From positions 2,542,733-2,606,732 of the forward strand of contig JARUPZ010000018.1 of NCBI GenBank assembly GCA_031213475.1: a DNA stretch of 64,000 nucleotides, given 5' to 3'. The stretch is from Nereocystis luetkeana (lineage: Eukaryota; Sar; Phaeophyceae; Laminariales; Laminariaceae). The notes below the pieces were generated by a model, which saw nothing but the letters and a program-made list of their open reading frames with translations, did not search any database and was not told where the DNA came from. Position numbers and translations under genes: made by a program. Positions 10,224 through 23,700 of this stretch are shown one piece after another (position 1 is the stretch's first letter; each line of letters begins with the position of its first letter).

Positions 10224-13200
10224 TTAAGGTACAGAGGGAATCCAACGCCCGACCACGGCGATATCGTTCTCGCGCGCCCGCTCCATGCCTTTTGCAAGCC
10301 GCAGGTTTCGCAGGCGTTGTCTTTTTCTCGGGGACGAGATCAACTCATCGTCCGGTCCGACCCCCGTGTTGCCACCACCCTTGTGCTGTGCATCGACCCT
10401 TGGTTGTTCGTCGCCCTCGCTGGTGCCCTCACGGCAACCGCCACCGATGCTCTCGTCTGGGTCCCCTTCGGAGCTTCCCCGGTCAAGGAAAAAACCCCCA
10501 CTGTTTGGCACTGAACCTTCGTCCGCCTGGTCCCGCCGCCGCCGCTGTCGCTGCGAAGCGCGCGTTTCCCCCTCTCTCTTACCCACCCGCATAGTCTCAG
10601 TCGCCTCCTGCCCCCCCTCCATCATGTCTTGGATGAGACGCTTGAGAATGATGAGAGCTGCGCGCTTATCAATAATCTGTTCGCGGTGGTTTTTTTTCCA
10701 GTATCAAAGCACAAGATACGGCATAAAGCACGGGACACAACGCGCAACAAGAGACAGGATCGTCGGTGTTCATTTTGCGTGGTCGAGATAGCGCAGGGTG
10801 AATCCGGGTGTCAATAACGGCGACATCTACATATATTTGTGGGAACCACTGTTCGTTGAAATCCAATCTGCCTCGACAAACGACTTTCTATCACGAATGT
10901 CGTGCAAGTCGAACAGAAAAACACGGGAAAAAAAAAAACGTTTCGTGACGCTGGTAGGGTCTATTGAAGCTCGAATGAAAAAAGTGATGTCAAGTGCCCC
11001 AGAGGCTTGATTATCGCGCAGCTATCGAATGTGCGGCACTTGCCGAGTTGTAACCGGTGCAGCCGTGGTCGTGGATGCATGCCAGGCACCCGTCAGGGCA
11101 AGGGCATCCCTCCACCAGTTCCAGAGCCTTGCTCATCACGGCTCTGCCGTATCATATTGGATCATGCGGCAGAGTGGAGCATCACGCCGAGCGGGCGCGC
11201 GGAGGGGAGGAGGCAACGACGGGCGTATATTGGCTACGTTCAACTCACACCATGCAGATAGAATGCTGTCGTTCGTCCGCTACCAATGCGATCGACGCAA
11301 GTGGGTTAGCCTCTGCGCCGAGAAAAATGCATGCCACTACAGCAGCGACATTTTAACAAATAACGGCTGTCACGTCCAAGGCAGAGAGAGCGAGGAACAT
11401 ACCCCTGTCACCCTCGTTCGCCCGCCAAGAAGCATGCAACAAAGACGAGCGAACACTCCATTGTACGCAGCCGTAACCGGTCAAGCAACTGCACCCATAC
11501 CGTTAATGCCACCGAAGGTCAGCCCTCGATCGATGTAACCTACCCCACACCCACCCTCCCTGAGCAATATACCGAAATAAAACTCCGGTCGGTCAGTAGA
11601 GCCTACGGGAAACTCTTGAAGCATCTGCGAGATTATCGCGTGCCTTCGCGTTTTTTCTGCTGTCCGTCAGATCGAACGTCGGAGGTAGTGTTCCTCGCAA
11701 CACCAGAATGCGGTACCGAAAGCGGGAAACAAATAAAGTCGGACTAAGTCAACATTTAGGGATTTACAGCGATGGTGCCAAAGTGATGACAAACCCGAAC
11801 GACGCACCAACCCGTTCTGCTCTGCAAACCCCTCTACAGCTCAGCATGAGCGGTGGTTGTCAAGCCGCGCGTACAAGGCACTCTGCTTCCCGGCGACATG
11901 TCCGTTGTGCTAGGTCGCCTTAACCGAAGCACTGTCGAGGCATCTGCCAACACAGATGCCAAAGACGTCATCGAAAAAGCGGCAATCACACGACATTGAA
12001 CACCCACAAACGTACCGGTGACAGCCGAACATGGCGTCCGACACCCCCACACCGCCGGGGCGCTTATCGTACACCAGGATGCGCTGTGGCTGGGGGCGGT
12101 TGTGGTGCGGCCTGGCGTGCTCGCAGTCAACGTCTTCCGCGTCGCATAGGAGGAAAAGCGGCACGACGGCAAGGAGGGCGTGCCCTAGCGCGTGTACGCC
12201 GCCCTTTTTGAAAAACAAGATATCCGCCAAGGGAAAAAATAGCGCGTCGATTGAGAGCCGCGAAGAAAATAGCGCGTGGATAGAGAGCCGTCCATAGAAC
12301 GAGGCGAAGAAACGTGTGTGTGCATCGTCAAATATCGGGATGGTGGAGCGACGAGTGGGAAGTGAAGGGAGAGAAGCCGCTCGCATACCACACGATCAAC
12401 AGTACGTAAAAGCTCGCGATGAACCGGGACTGCAGCTCACGATTCACCGCGACTACACAATAGGATCCCTACAACATCCGCGCGATTAAAAGTTATTGGG
12501 GAATCTCTTGGCTGACGCACGCATGTCGTGTTTTTCGATCGTCGATCATTTCCTCCCCAAGAGCTGTGTGGTAATACATGTCAGAAACGGTCGGGGAGCT
12601 CTGTGCCCTTACGTACCTCGAAATCACACCCTTCTTCTTCGACTTTCCGCTTTGAGGTGACGCCCACGTCCAGCCAGAACGCGCGGGTGGCGTACTGCAG
12701 AGGCGGTAGAGTGCACTCGCCCCTCTCTATCGTCCTCCCCGTGCCCAATTGCTTCTTCGCGAAGCCGTACACCGTGCAGACCACGTCAACGCAACCCCTG
12801 CACCCCAAACAAAACATCAGCAGTATCCATGCGCGGATGCGCAGGTATGCGCGCAGAGGATGCAAAGGCGAGAGGCAGGGGGGGGATTCGGCATACCAAA
12901 CAATCAGAGCAGTGACGCAATGCAAGGATGAAAGGCAACGTGACACTAAAGCGATCAAGTACAGCCAAGAGCGGCCCACGGCATGGCGCACACCGTCGTG
13001 CACAGCAGAAGGCGCTGTCGGCTCCGACCAGGCAGATGGTAAGGAAAGAAACTAACTAGTGAGCGAGTGACGCGTAATCCAGCCAGGAACGGCCGCAAGA
13101 CAAACAACGCACAGCTGTGAAAAGCTTCGTCTGCTGCACTGGTTCCAGCCAGCGGCTACAATATGCGTGTGGCGCTGCTCGCCGTGAGTGGCTCCATCCG

Positions 13201-14795
13201 ACGCGCACACAGCCGGCGCGTTGCTCCGCCTTGCAAGAGGCAGGCGGTTGCTAGCACAGGGAATACATCCAGCGAAAACTCACGTGTGCGCGTGATTGTC
13301 TTCGCTGGCTTCGAGCCGCTTTGTCACGTTCACGTCCACGTTGTTCCTGGTGGCGGTGTAGTAGTTTACCTTCACAGGGATAGTGTGCGCCACGTGCCTC
13401 GCGAGGTCAAGCTTGGTCACCAAGTACTGGCGGGCCTGGATGTGATTCAGCAACAAGGCACAGCCGTGGGAGAGGGAAAAAACGGCGGCGTCGCGAAAAA
13501 AAAGAGAGCTCACTCAATGTTGTTTGCTCTGGCACCCCGTCCCCCATCCGTGCGTCGGTCTGCGACGGTAGCGAAAGTGCATCAATGGCAAATGTTGCAG
13601 TCACAATGGCTCCCGGTTCGACAAAAAACCCAAGAAACTCGATGGAGGCAAAGTGGAGACCGAATCAGCCGCCCTCTGGACTATTGGGGGTTCGCGAAAG
13701 AAGACCACGGCAACTTTGGTTGCTGTGTTTCGGATCGAGGTACGCTAAGCGTACTTATCGAGTTTCCGTGCGGAGCTGTACGTAGGGAAGCTCGAGTCCT
13801 CAGCAATTTTCTTGGAAAATGTTCGATGGAGAGCCCTGCTGCTTGTCCGGGGCAGGAACCCCACTACATCGTTGGGTATCGCAGAGATGACAAGCGCCAC
13901 CACACCGGCGGCGCCGCTCCTACCTGGTGCAGGTAAATGGCACCCTCGAAGAGGGCGAAGAACGCCCTGCTGTACTCCACGGTATCGTATGGCTCGCCCC
14001 CCTTGAGGTCGTCCACCACGCTGAAGCTGCACGCCATTCGTTGGAGACATCGAGCGGACAAAAGACGCGAGTCATGAGACCACACCCACAACACTGCGCG
14101 GTGTACGGAGAGGGCGGAGGTAAATCGCGATCGGACGTATCTACCTACAAGCGGGTGGCTAGCGGTAAACACGACTGCCAATTTCACCATAAGTTTAGTT
14201 GCGTATGCAATGAAAAAACAACTACCGAACCTGCGCCGGGCAGGCGTGTCAAGAAAACGAACATATTTGAGTCCGCATGAACTGCGCAAGAGGCTCTTTT
14301 ACATATTTGTATTGCTAGACCCAAGAGAACTGTCGCACCCGCATGATCCCATCCTGCTGGCCTGAGTTTTCACATTGTTCAATCGCGGGGAAAGCAGCAT
14401 CAGAAAGAGCGGGAGTTTCGGGAACAACACGGGTCGTCCCAATCGCGCCCGCCCCCCCACTTCCCCATCCTCAAACGTGTTTTTTTTTCGCGATGATAAG
14501 TTAATTCTCCAACGCCAGCCACGCCGGCAATGACTCGTTTCACGGGAAGAGCAAAACTCACACAGCGTCATGCGCGACCACTGCTATGATACCTCCCGCG
14601 GCCTCTGCAAACGGCACCTCTTTCCTCGTTCGCAAGCAAGCAAAGCCTACGCCCGTTTTACCTCACTGGATCGATTTTGCGCAGCCCGACCCTGCGGCAG
14701 GGCGGAGGGTCGAGCCCCGGGTTTGCTTTCCAGCCCAAGCTCCCGGTGGCTCGCACGAGGCGGGGGAAGTCGCCCTCCGTCAGCATGTGGATGAC
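10224..14795 (-). other. HRQ1 C-terminal region with MZB cysteine module
   Basis: Exons 16-22 read VIHMLTEGDFPRLVRATGSL, then FSVVDDLKG..EYSRAFFALFEGAIYLHQ, RQYLVTKLDLARHVAH..VNYYTATRNNVDV, VVCTVYGFAKKQLGTG, GGVHALGHALLAVVPLF..ILVYDKRPGGVGVSDAMF, ALELVEGCPCPDGCLACIHD and IIDKRAALIILKRLIQD. This is the conserved C-terminal (DUF1998/MZB) region; five cysteines lie in CPCPDGCLACIHDHGC, expected to bind zinc. The last about 120 residues are a charged, low-complexity tail. Every junction is phase-consistent. Confidence 0.9.
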
Positions 14796-17700
14796 CTTTG
14801 CTCCGTCCGAAAACACCAACAAAAACAAAATGGCGGCCAAATCGGTAACAAGGGGCATGCGTAGCATGACGTTGGGCCGCGGCGGGGGAGAGTGGTCTCG
14901 AGGGGTTGGAGCACGATGCAGGAGCTGGTACAAAAGAGAGTGCGCAGCCATGCCCTTATATACTTGTCGCTGAAAGCATGAGTAGCAAAAACTGTTACAG
15001 CTGCAGACTCTGTAAGATATATATGCCTAGAACGGGAGGGGGGGCAGGGAGAGGGCGCGCGCACGCTTGACAGAGTGGGTGGGTAGGGTTTTGCCCACTG
15101 GAAAGCTACGGCAACAAGGCGCGGGCAATGAATGATGAATTCCGAATACATCCCAAGCCACACACTGCACGATGGCCTCTCCCCCGCACCCCTCAAGACG
15201 CTAACCCTTTTATCCTCGGTTTACGTTGACAGCTACGCCTGCCGCGAGGGAAAAGGTATCGGGAAGGTTTTCCGCGGGTTTGGTCTCACCTCTTGAAGGC
15301 GTTCCTGGCCGCCGAAGAGGGCCGCATCGGTCACGTCCCCCAGCGAAGGTACACCCAACGGACACTCGGCTGCGGCGCACAACATATGCGCCCTTAGCAC
15401 CTGCGTTCGTTAGAGACGCGTTCAACCAAGTGGGCCAGAAAAGCGAAGAGGCAAGCGTTGGTATATAGGGCGAGTTAGAGGGGAGAGAGAGAGCTGGCAA
15501 CAGTTTTAGTTTTCATTGCTGCAGGACAGTTGGTTCGCCCACGTTTCAGGTTTATTGCGCCGTACGCACCTGCGCAATTTGTTTTCTATTTAACGGAAGC
15601 ACTTTGTTAGAATTAACAGCACGACGATACCACGACTGTAAAGCAATCCCATGGGCGCGGGCCGAGCGAGAAGCGAGTGCGAAGTCGCGTCCCCGACGCG
15701 CCTTTCGCCGTATTTATATACTACAGCAGCAGCAGCGGCATGCGTGCGCCGAGACAGCCGTGGTCCAGCCGAACGGCCCTACCGATCGTACAATATCCTG
15801 CGGTTTGACGCATCAGCGCGGCTCTTGGGGCAATGGCAAATTGTACTCACTACAGGCTAGAGCGGTATCCCGTCTCGGTCTCACGCACCAGCTCGTTCGT
15901 AGCGTCAAGGACGGCAGTTTCGGGCTGCTTGTGAAACAGCTCCCTTGGGTTCCGCACGAAAAATTGAGAAATCGGATCCTGCCGACCAATTGCAAAAACC
16001 AAAGGTAGGACACAAAAAGAGGGAAGCTTCAGGGACGCAACAGCAAAGAGCGGTGGGAGGGCAGAGAGAGAGAGAGAGCTAGCTGCCTGTCTGCGTAACA
16101 CACGTCAAATGGGCTGGTTGGGCCTACCTCCCACGTGATCACCCGCAAAAACGTTGAGCAGGGAGCACGTGAGCGCGTGAGAATTCCACGCACTACGTAA
16201 CTCGAGCCGAAAAAAAAACACAAACACACACACGCACACACACAAGACGCAAACACAGACCGTACGTACAAGCATCGTTGCTTAACCCCGCGCGTTCACG
16301 TTTTTTTCGTCCGCACAGGTTCACTTCCACTCTCAGAGCACGGGCAGTACCTAAACACGAAATTCTGTGAGAGCCGTGCTACCGTAGGTAGGGGCTTCAA
16401 TCATTAATAGGGGTAATAGTTGCACTTTTGAGCCCAACCATTGCACACCACAGACAGATCATCTATATAGATAAGATCATGATATAGATCTCTCAGGGCA
16501 GATATTATAAAAATATATATTCCTGATCTGTATGGTCTGTATGATCTAGCTCATGTTGCCGGGGTGGGAGCCGTAAAAATCTGCGCGTTTCATCTACAGT
16601 AGCACGTGTTTCCTGGGTTGGATCTGTACTATGCAGATCATGCACAACCCTTTCAACAACGGCAGGCGCGGAGCTAGATGATCTACAGTAGGCAGATACA
16701 TGATCTATCCGAGGTGCGACCCATTACAACTGAGGAGCTACCCAACACAGCATGAAGAGCGCCGAGTTCGGCTTCGCACAGGGGGGTGCGTGCGGTCGCT
16801 TTTCAAGCGCTCGATATTTTCACCAGAGCGGGAAGGTAAAGGTTGGCCAATACCGAACAACAAACCTGCTTTCGGAAAAAATCTGGTCGAGGGCCTTCCG
16901 AGAACATCATGTTTGACTTTTTAGCAACCCTTGCCGCTGTGAAGAGGAAACACGCGCTGAAAGAAACGATCGCACCCCTGCGCAATAACTCGGCGTTCTT
17001 TACGGTACGTTAGGATCCGATGTGATTGTTTACAACCGAATTCGTGAGATACTTGCCCCATGGGATTGTGGATCATCGGGCTTAACTTATCATTTTTTCT
17101 CTAAAGTCGGCAGGTTGGTACTATCTCTCTATGCGCGGCGCGACAGCGGCCCATCACCCCCGACGCTAAAGATCGAGTGAGCGCAAAAGACACCACCCAG
17201 TCCTCGCCTGAAAGATAACCATGATGGCCAAGGAGTCTGTCCCGCCTCTCCCCGCTCTCCCCGCTTGCTGTCTCAGGCTGGACACGCTACCTGGTGTGTG
17301 CCATGGCAGGGGGCAGGAGAAGCACCGAGGAATATTATTCCATCTGAAACAAGTGACGCAAACATCGTTCTAAAAATGCTCGTGCGACTGCTCCGAACCT
17401 TGCCGTGCAAAATGCAAAGGTCAGACAACGCCAGGATCCGTTGCGGCAAGCGCCCTCTCTCGGTGCCTCACTTCCGGCAAGTACGAACCCAGTTCGATAT
17501 AGTTCGAGATGCGATCTACGTCATCACATCTACTACACACGACACAAACAACGACAAACAACAACGACAACACCATCATCGAACAAAAACAAAAAACAGC
17601 ATCTTGATCATCATAAACAACACCCAACAGCAACAATAACAGCAATGACAGCAACGACAACATCATCATCAACAACAGCAACTAGGTCACCTGGAAATCC

Positions 17701-20700
17701 TAAATGAAGCGTTACGTCCAACTCGCCGATGTCCACCCCGAGCTCGAGAGCACAGGTCGCCGTAACACCCAACAGCTGCGGATAGAAAACAGAAAGCGAG
17801 GAAACCGCCGCAAGCGCGCAAGGAAGAAGAGACGATGACCAAGTCCTCGAAACGAAAAAAAAAAGCGAATCTTAACAACAGCGTGCCCTCACTATCAGCG
17901 GCTGTGAGAAAAAGGAGTAGTTCGACGCCAAACTGATTCGCGCACGTGCGAGACTCAAGACTACTGCTGCAGCGATAAACCCCCGGCTTTCCCATGGCAC
18001 AAAGGTGTTAGTCTTGTAAGCACGCACTCCATCGGTACCGGGGTCGGTTGACGCAGGCTACCACACCTACACATTTCGGACGAGGCCGAGCTTCTATGGA
18101 ACCCAACCTGGGAACTTCCCAACCTCGGCGTGCGTTCTACTATTAATAGGTCTGGTCGATCGCTCTGGTTCGCTTGCTACAGGTGGTCGGACTACACCAG
18201 AGCACCGAAACCACGAAGAGTTGCTGCGATTAACTACGGACCCGGTGCGCGTTCCCGAATGACGCCGCTCTCTCATTTTAGCGCACGAGAACCGTCTCCT
18301 CAGCGTGTCAAAAACGTGAAAAATGGCGGTCGCCCCAAGAGTCACCAGATCTACCGTGCCCCTGCCCCTCCTGCGTCCAGACCGCTTCCATCTTTATAAA
18401 ATTTCCCCGCTGCACCTCGTTCGCGAACAGTCGTCCCTCTATCTTCCGTCTCTCGTCCTTGGTGTATCCGCCTCGGTAGCCTTGGACCAAGGGCACCATG
18501 TGCGGCGCTGTCTTTTCTAGGTCCTGAATTATGCCGTATATGGCGACGAAATGGTCGGCGCGTGGTCAACATGTTCGAGTAGCACGGGGGGGGGGGGGAA
18601 AGCTGCGCTAAACCAAAAACTGGCGAGAACTGCCATAACGTTTCTAAGTGTTCGCACACAACCCAAGAGGGACCGGGAGCGGGCTAAGCGGGTGCACAGA
18701 GACAGATAGTTTTTTTTTATCAACGCCATCACCAAAACCAAAGCGAGCTATGTGTCGGACTCGAAGCAATTGGTACATTTCGGATGCCCCCAAGGGCGAA
18801 GACAACCCTCGCTGCGTAAGCAGCATCGGACACACTAACGTACGGGTCACTTGCTGAGAGCACCGACAAAACAAAACAAAACAGCTGCTGTCCCTACGCC
18901 TGCCCCGGTATGGGCTTTTCCCAGGCCACACGACACGCTCAGGGAGGCGCCGGTGTACCTGGAGTCCGTATCGTAGCGTCAGTTCAGTCAGCTTCCGCGT
19001 ACGGCAAAACGCCAGCGTCCTGACCCGTTGCTTCACCAGAGCCGCAAAAATTTGCGCCGTTTCGCAGATCGGGCTTCGTCGCCGACCATCCTCCCACTCG
19101 GGTTCGTCGTCCCCCTGCACTCTCGAGTCCTCTCCACCGGCCGAGCGACCTTCTTCCGTCGGCTCTGTTACAGATACGGCGCTAGCACCACCTCCTCCCG
19201 CCTCTGCCCCTTGCAACGCCGCCATTTCCGCCGTCCCCTTCATAGAGCTAGGCTCCAGAGCGACGGCGTTCGAGTTGGCTTCTTCGGCCTGCACATCTGC
19301 CGGGGACGCACTGCTCGCTCCAACTCCCACACCGTCGAAACCTGCGGTGGAGCTGCCGCGTGTTGTCGCGTGCTTTGCTGACCTAGCCGTCGCTGGTGCC
19401 CTCCTTTCTGATTTTCTGGTCGGTTCCCCGCCGCCGGGCTCGAGGGAAGGAACACCCCCGATATCGACAGGTCGCTGCCGCGTGGGCATGCCATTGCCGC
19501 CGTCTTCAGCACCCGCTTTCGAACCTTCCTGGTCCGCAAAACTCGCCATTCTTGCCGCAAGGGGCGGGGGCGTCTTCGGGTCTACCGCGCCTCCCTCTGG
19601 GCTCGCTGTTGTTCTCCCGGACGATCGCTGCCGTGGGAGCTCGGCCCCCAAAAGCTTTATGTACTCCTTGTTGTAGAAGTTGTCGGTTGGCCCCTTCCTC
19701 CACCCGTCCAGACCGCGCAAGGGGTTAATACCGGACGCGCGGCCACCGCCGGCGCCGTCTTCCGCTTTTCCTGCGGTCGTGGCCGTCGCAGCCACCGACG
19801 TGGATGCGTCCGATCGCGGACGTTCGCCGGTGGTCGTACTAGCCACCATGCCTGCCTCTTCCAACGGATCGCCAGCAGGAGCAACAGCAGGGGAGATAAC
19901 ACCTGCGCGAACTTTGCGACCGTGACGGAGTCGCGCAACGGTAGCCGGGCTCACCGTTGCTCCACGCGCCGCGGTAGCGGCGTGATCGCTTCGCCCACGA
20001 CGCAACGCTACCGCCGACGATGATGATGATGTTGCTTTTCCGTTCGCTTCTGGTGGCTTGGACCACTCAGCAACGATCGGTGGACGCCACATGACGACCG
20101 TCTTGCGACCCGAGGGCGCCGTGTCGGCACTGCCGAAGTAGAGCTTCCGCCGTCCGCCGAGGCACTCCTCCAACGGTAACAGAGACGCAAAGTGCGACGG
20201 TGCGGCGCGCATGGTGGCCGAGCAGCAGATGAACTGCCGCGCATTGATTGCGGGGGGGCGGGGGGGAAGACGCGTCCGGCGTACATACGTTGGATGGAAA
20301 GGGGTATGATTGCGCGAGTCTCACTTCGAATTGACTCGTGCTGGAAATTTGGTGCGGTCATGGAGTTTACGAACACCTTGTTGCAGTAAGTACATAACCC
20401 GAACGCCCTACTCAGCAGGGCAAACACAATCCCTCGGCCTTCGATGAAAACAATGAACACATATTTGAGCGCCCGCGGGCGTCGCTATGGCCTGACGGAC
20501 CGCAAAGCCACGAATCAGCCTACCAGTATGCCTCGTCGTCGAAACAAAAACCGAAGAGCGCTCCACGAAAGCCAACATCTGCTCTTCCCGGGACAAACCC
20601 GACGCAGGAGGATTTCGCTTGCTCGAGCTCGAACCAAACTACCACGGGTCAGTCGTAACGCCGGGTTGTCGTCCCTCAACTCTACCTACTGGGGCTCATT

Positions 20701-23700
20701 GTAGAGTCCAATTAGCCGCATTGTAACAAACCTGCGGCGGTGGGCCAGGGGGGGCGTTGACCGACCAGAGGCGCAGCAGTCGCCGCAGCACCATGGAGAC
20801 GTGAGCTCCAAAGGCTCCACGGTAAACGTGAGCCTGCAGGGGACACGATTTGGGTTCTGTTCTTGGTCCTTGATCGCGCCCGAGACATGAAACTGTTAGA
20901 CCAACGAGACATCACTACTTAAAGTACCGCGTTTTGGCTGCTGAAACTGTGGTCATGGCAAGCCGTGTCCGGACAAGGGGCCATGAAGTGGCAGCAAGCG
21001 ACGAAAAAGCAAGGGGGAACAGTCCAAGACCCACCCTGCCCAGCCCCACAGCACCAGCCTCCCTCCTACTCGGTTGATCCCTGCCCGACCTTACGGCAGC
21101 GATCTCCCCCCATGTCTCCTCCCTACCTCGTCGATAACAACGTGCGACAGGTTGGCCAAAATGCGGCGGAATCTCTTGTGCCCCGGAAGCACGGAGGCGT
21201 GCAGCATATCGGGGTTGGTGAGAATGATGTTTGCCTCTTCCGTCACAACCCCTCGCTGCACGAACACGCAAACGAGAGGCGGGGGGGGGGTAAATTCTCA
21301 AGCGGCCACGAGCGGGCGGTGAATGAAGAGACTGAAAAGGGTCAAAGGGCGACGGCAGTAGTCAGGGCAAAAGCCGGAAGCTTCAAAAAGTGTCACGCAT
21401 TCTTGAACCTACGTGGAAGGTTATAATCCAAGCAAAGTAGCTCATCCTGGGCATTGACGGTAGCTTTGGTTTCAGCACACCCAACACACGACAAGCAAAA
21501 AGAGGCTTCGAGCGAGGCGCCTACAAACAGGCGATGGAAGAACAAACGTGTCGAACACACGGTGCGCCAATGCGCGTGTCCTGACGAAAGCGCTACATCA
21601 TATCAATAGGGATGGGAGGATATACACGACAGGGTGAGTACGCGCGCACGCACGCACGCACGCACGCATGCACGCACGCACGCATGCACGCACGCACGCG
21701 AGTAAAGGTTGGATTCACGTAACCCCATGTGGACAACACGCAAGGAGACACGCAGGGTGTGTCGGGATCGTAGAACGGTCAAGGCCTGGGAGCGGAATGG
21801 CTAAAAACAGGATCCAGCCCGGTCCTCGATACTGCGGCCACGACGTATCGCCTGGTCGAGCGCATAATTCTACAGGATTATGAATACAAGGGTTTGCGCT
21901 CCTGGAAAAAAACAACACGGAGACCGGGTTTCGCAAAATAAAAGACTGAAAGCAGAAGCATAAATCACGGCGGACCAATTTACATGTTCGCCACGGTGGT
22001 GAGGCTACGCTTCTCTCGGGCTGCGCGGCAAAACACACAGAAAGCAGTATTCGCTTACCTCTCGAAAAGGCGTGTCCCCGTCGAGGGTCATAGGTCGCAC
22101 ACGCTGGCTAAGGTAGGAAGACGCGCCGACCAGTCCCTTCAACGACCTAGGGGGAGGGAGCGTGTCAGCAGTTTTGCGGCAGCACTACGCGCAGCTAGAA
22201 AAAAAGGGGAAGGCGGGTCGCACGGTTACCCACTCTAATTTTACGGTAGCAGTATCCCCTGTTTTTGTCAATTGCAGACTGCACCTGAGCTGGTCCTGTG
22301 CGAGGGCCTTCGTGGGGAAGAGGTAGAGCGCGACGGCGGCCGGGCGGGGTCCGAGGATGGCCTCCATCACGGACACGTTGAATACCACAGATTTTCCGGA
22401 GGACGTGGCCGTAGACAGGGCCACGTGCTTGCCTGCAGCAGCCGCATCGATGGCGAGCGCCTGGTGCTTAAATAACCTTCCAGAGCCGGCGGGAGAATAA
22501 AAAGAGGTCGGGTATGGGCATGGAATACACTTGGTCAAGGCATGCAGCGTAGGGTGCGAGTCGTTGTGCTGTTCGTCGGCCGTCTAAGCACACGGCACTT
22601 GATCCAGTCCGAGCGACAACTTCGAATGCACACACGACGTGGCACATCCCGCCTGTCTAATTCTTGCTGAACAGCAGAGAAGAAGTGCCTGCGTGCAAAG
22701 TAGTTGTGCGAGAGGCGCAGCGGGGAGGGGGTGGGGCTTGCGAGCCATGTGGCCCATGCGACTGAGGTAGCACGGCGAGTCTTTCCTGGCATCCAACTCA
22801 TATCGAGTGGGCATCTGCGTGCTAAGCGCTACACCCACAACAATATCGAGGTACACCGGCAGTACGAGAGCAAGGTGTGGATCGGCGGCGGGCAGGCGTT
22901 CGGGAACCCAGTACAAGCGCAGCAGTGCCACAACAAAAAAAAACAGGGGGAAACACGATGATATCATTGTGCGAGTTGTTACCCACCTCGTCACCCCCTT
23001 CGACGCGGCGAGCGCAGCCGTCACTTCGGGGTGCAGCGGGTGTGCGGTCTCGGCGTACTCCCCATCCCTGCCTGGAAAGGTCTCCGTGTAGAGCGCCTGC
23101 CCCTCATAGATCGGGAGAGACTTGAGGTGGTCGAGCGCCAAGAGGGGATCGAATCTGGCCACACGCGCGAATGCATCCGAATCATCGCCTTCGTCGTGAG
23201 AGAGTTCGCGCAGTTGAACTTTTGCGGAATGGGTACAGCATAACATGCGGGATGAGGATGGAGCGAGAGCATACGAGACACAGTGGGCGCAGGAGACGCA
23301 GACATGGCGCAGGGGCATCCCCCTGGACAGTATATCAAACACGACCGAACGGTTGCGCTGGCCGCCCTGACATTGGTCCCACGAAACGGTCTCGATCGGT
23401 CCTTTGTCGCGAGCTAGATGGATGGAGTATGCGAATCTCCGAAAACGTAAACACGTGCACGAAATTTAAATAGTCACCGAGCAGGATTCCCAAACACGTT
23501 TCCCATCTCTTGCGAGCAGGTTCTCGTCCGCAGCAACCCGTTTGAAGCGTAAAAAATTAAACAACGTGCTAGCTTAGGGCGTCAGACAAGCTCAAGTTCG
23601 GGAAAGAGGCCCACGTCAGCAGCAGGGTGTGCCGGTAGTTTCCTCGCTTGCCTAAGCGACATGCTCATAGCCCTCACCTATTGCCACTCATGAACTCCGT

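Noticed and set aside
11029..11538. 169-codon plus-strand ORF
   Set aside because: Overlaps the minus-strand HRQ1 exon encoding the cysteine module, which is strongly supported.
20408..20596. Minus-strand ORF with FVERSSVFVSTTRHTG
   Set aside because: Lies between HRQ1 exons 9 and 10, which join directly in phase and in the conserved order (PPPQ then FICCSAT), so it is intronic.
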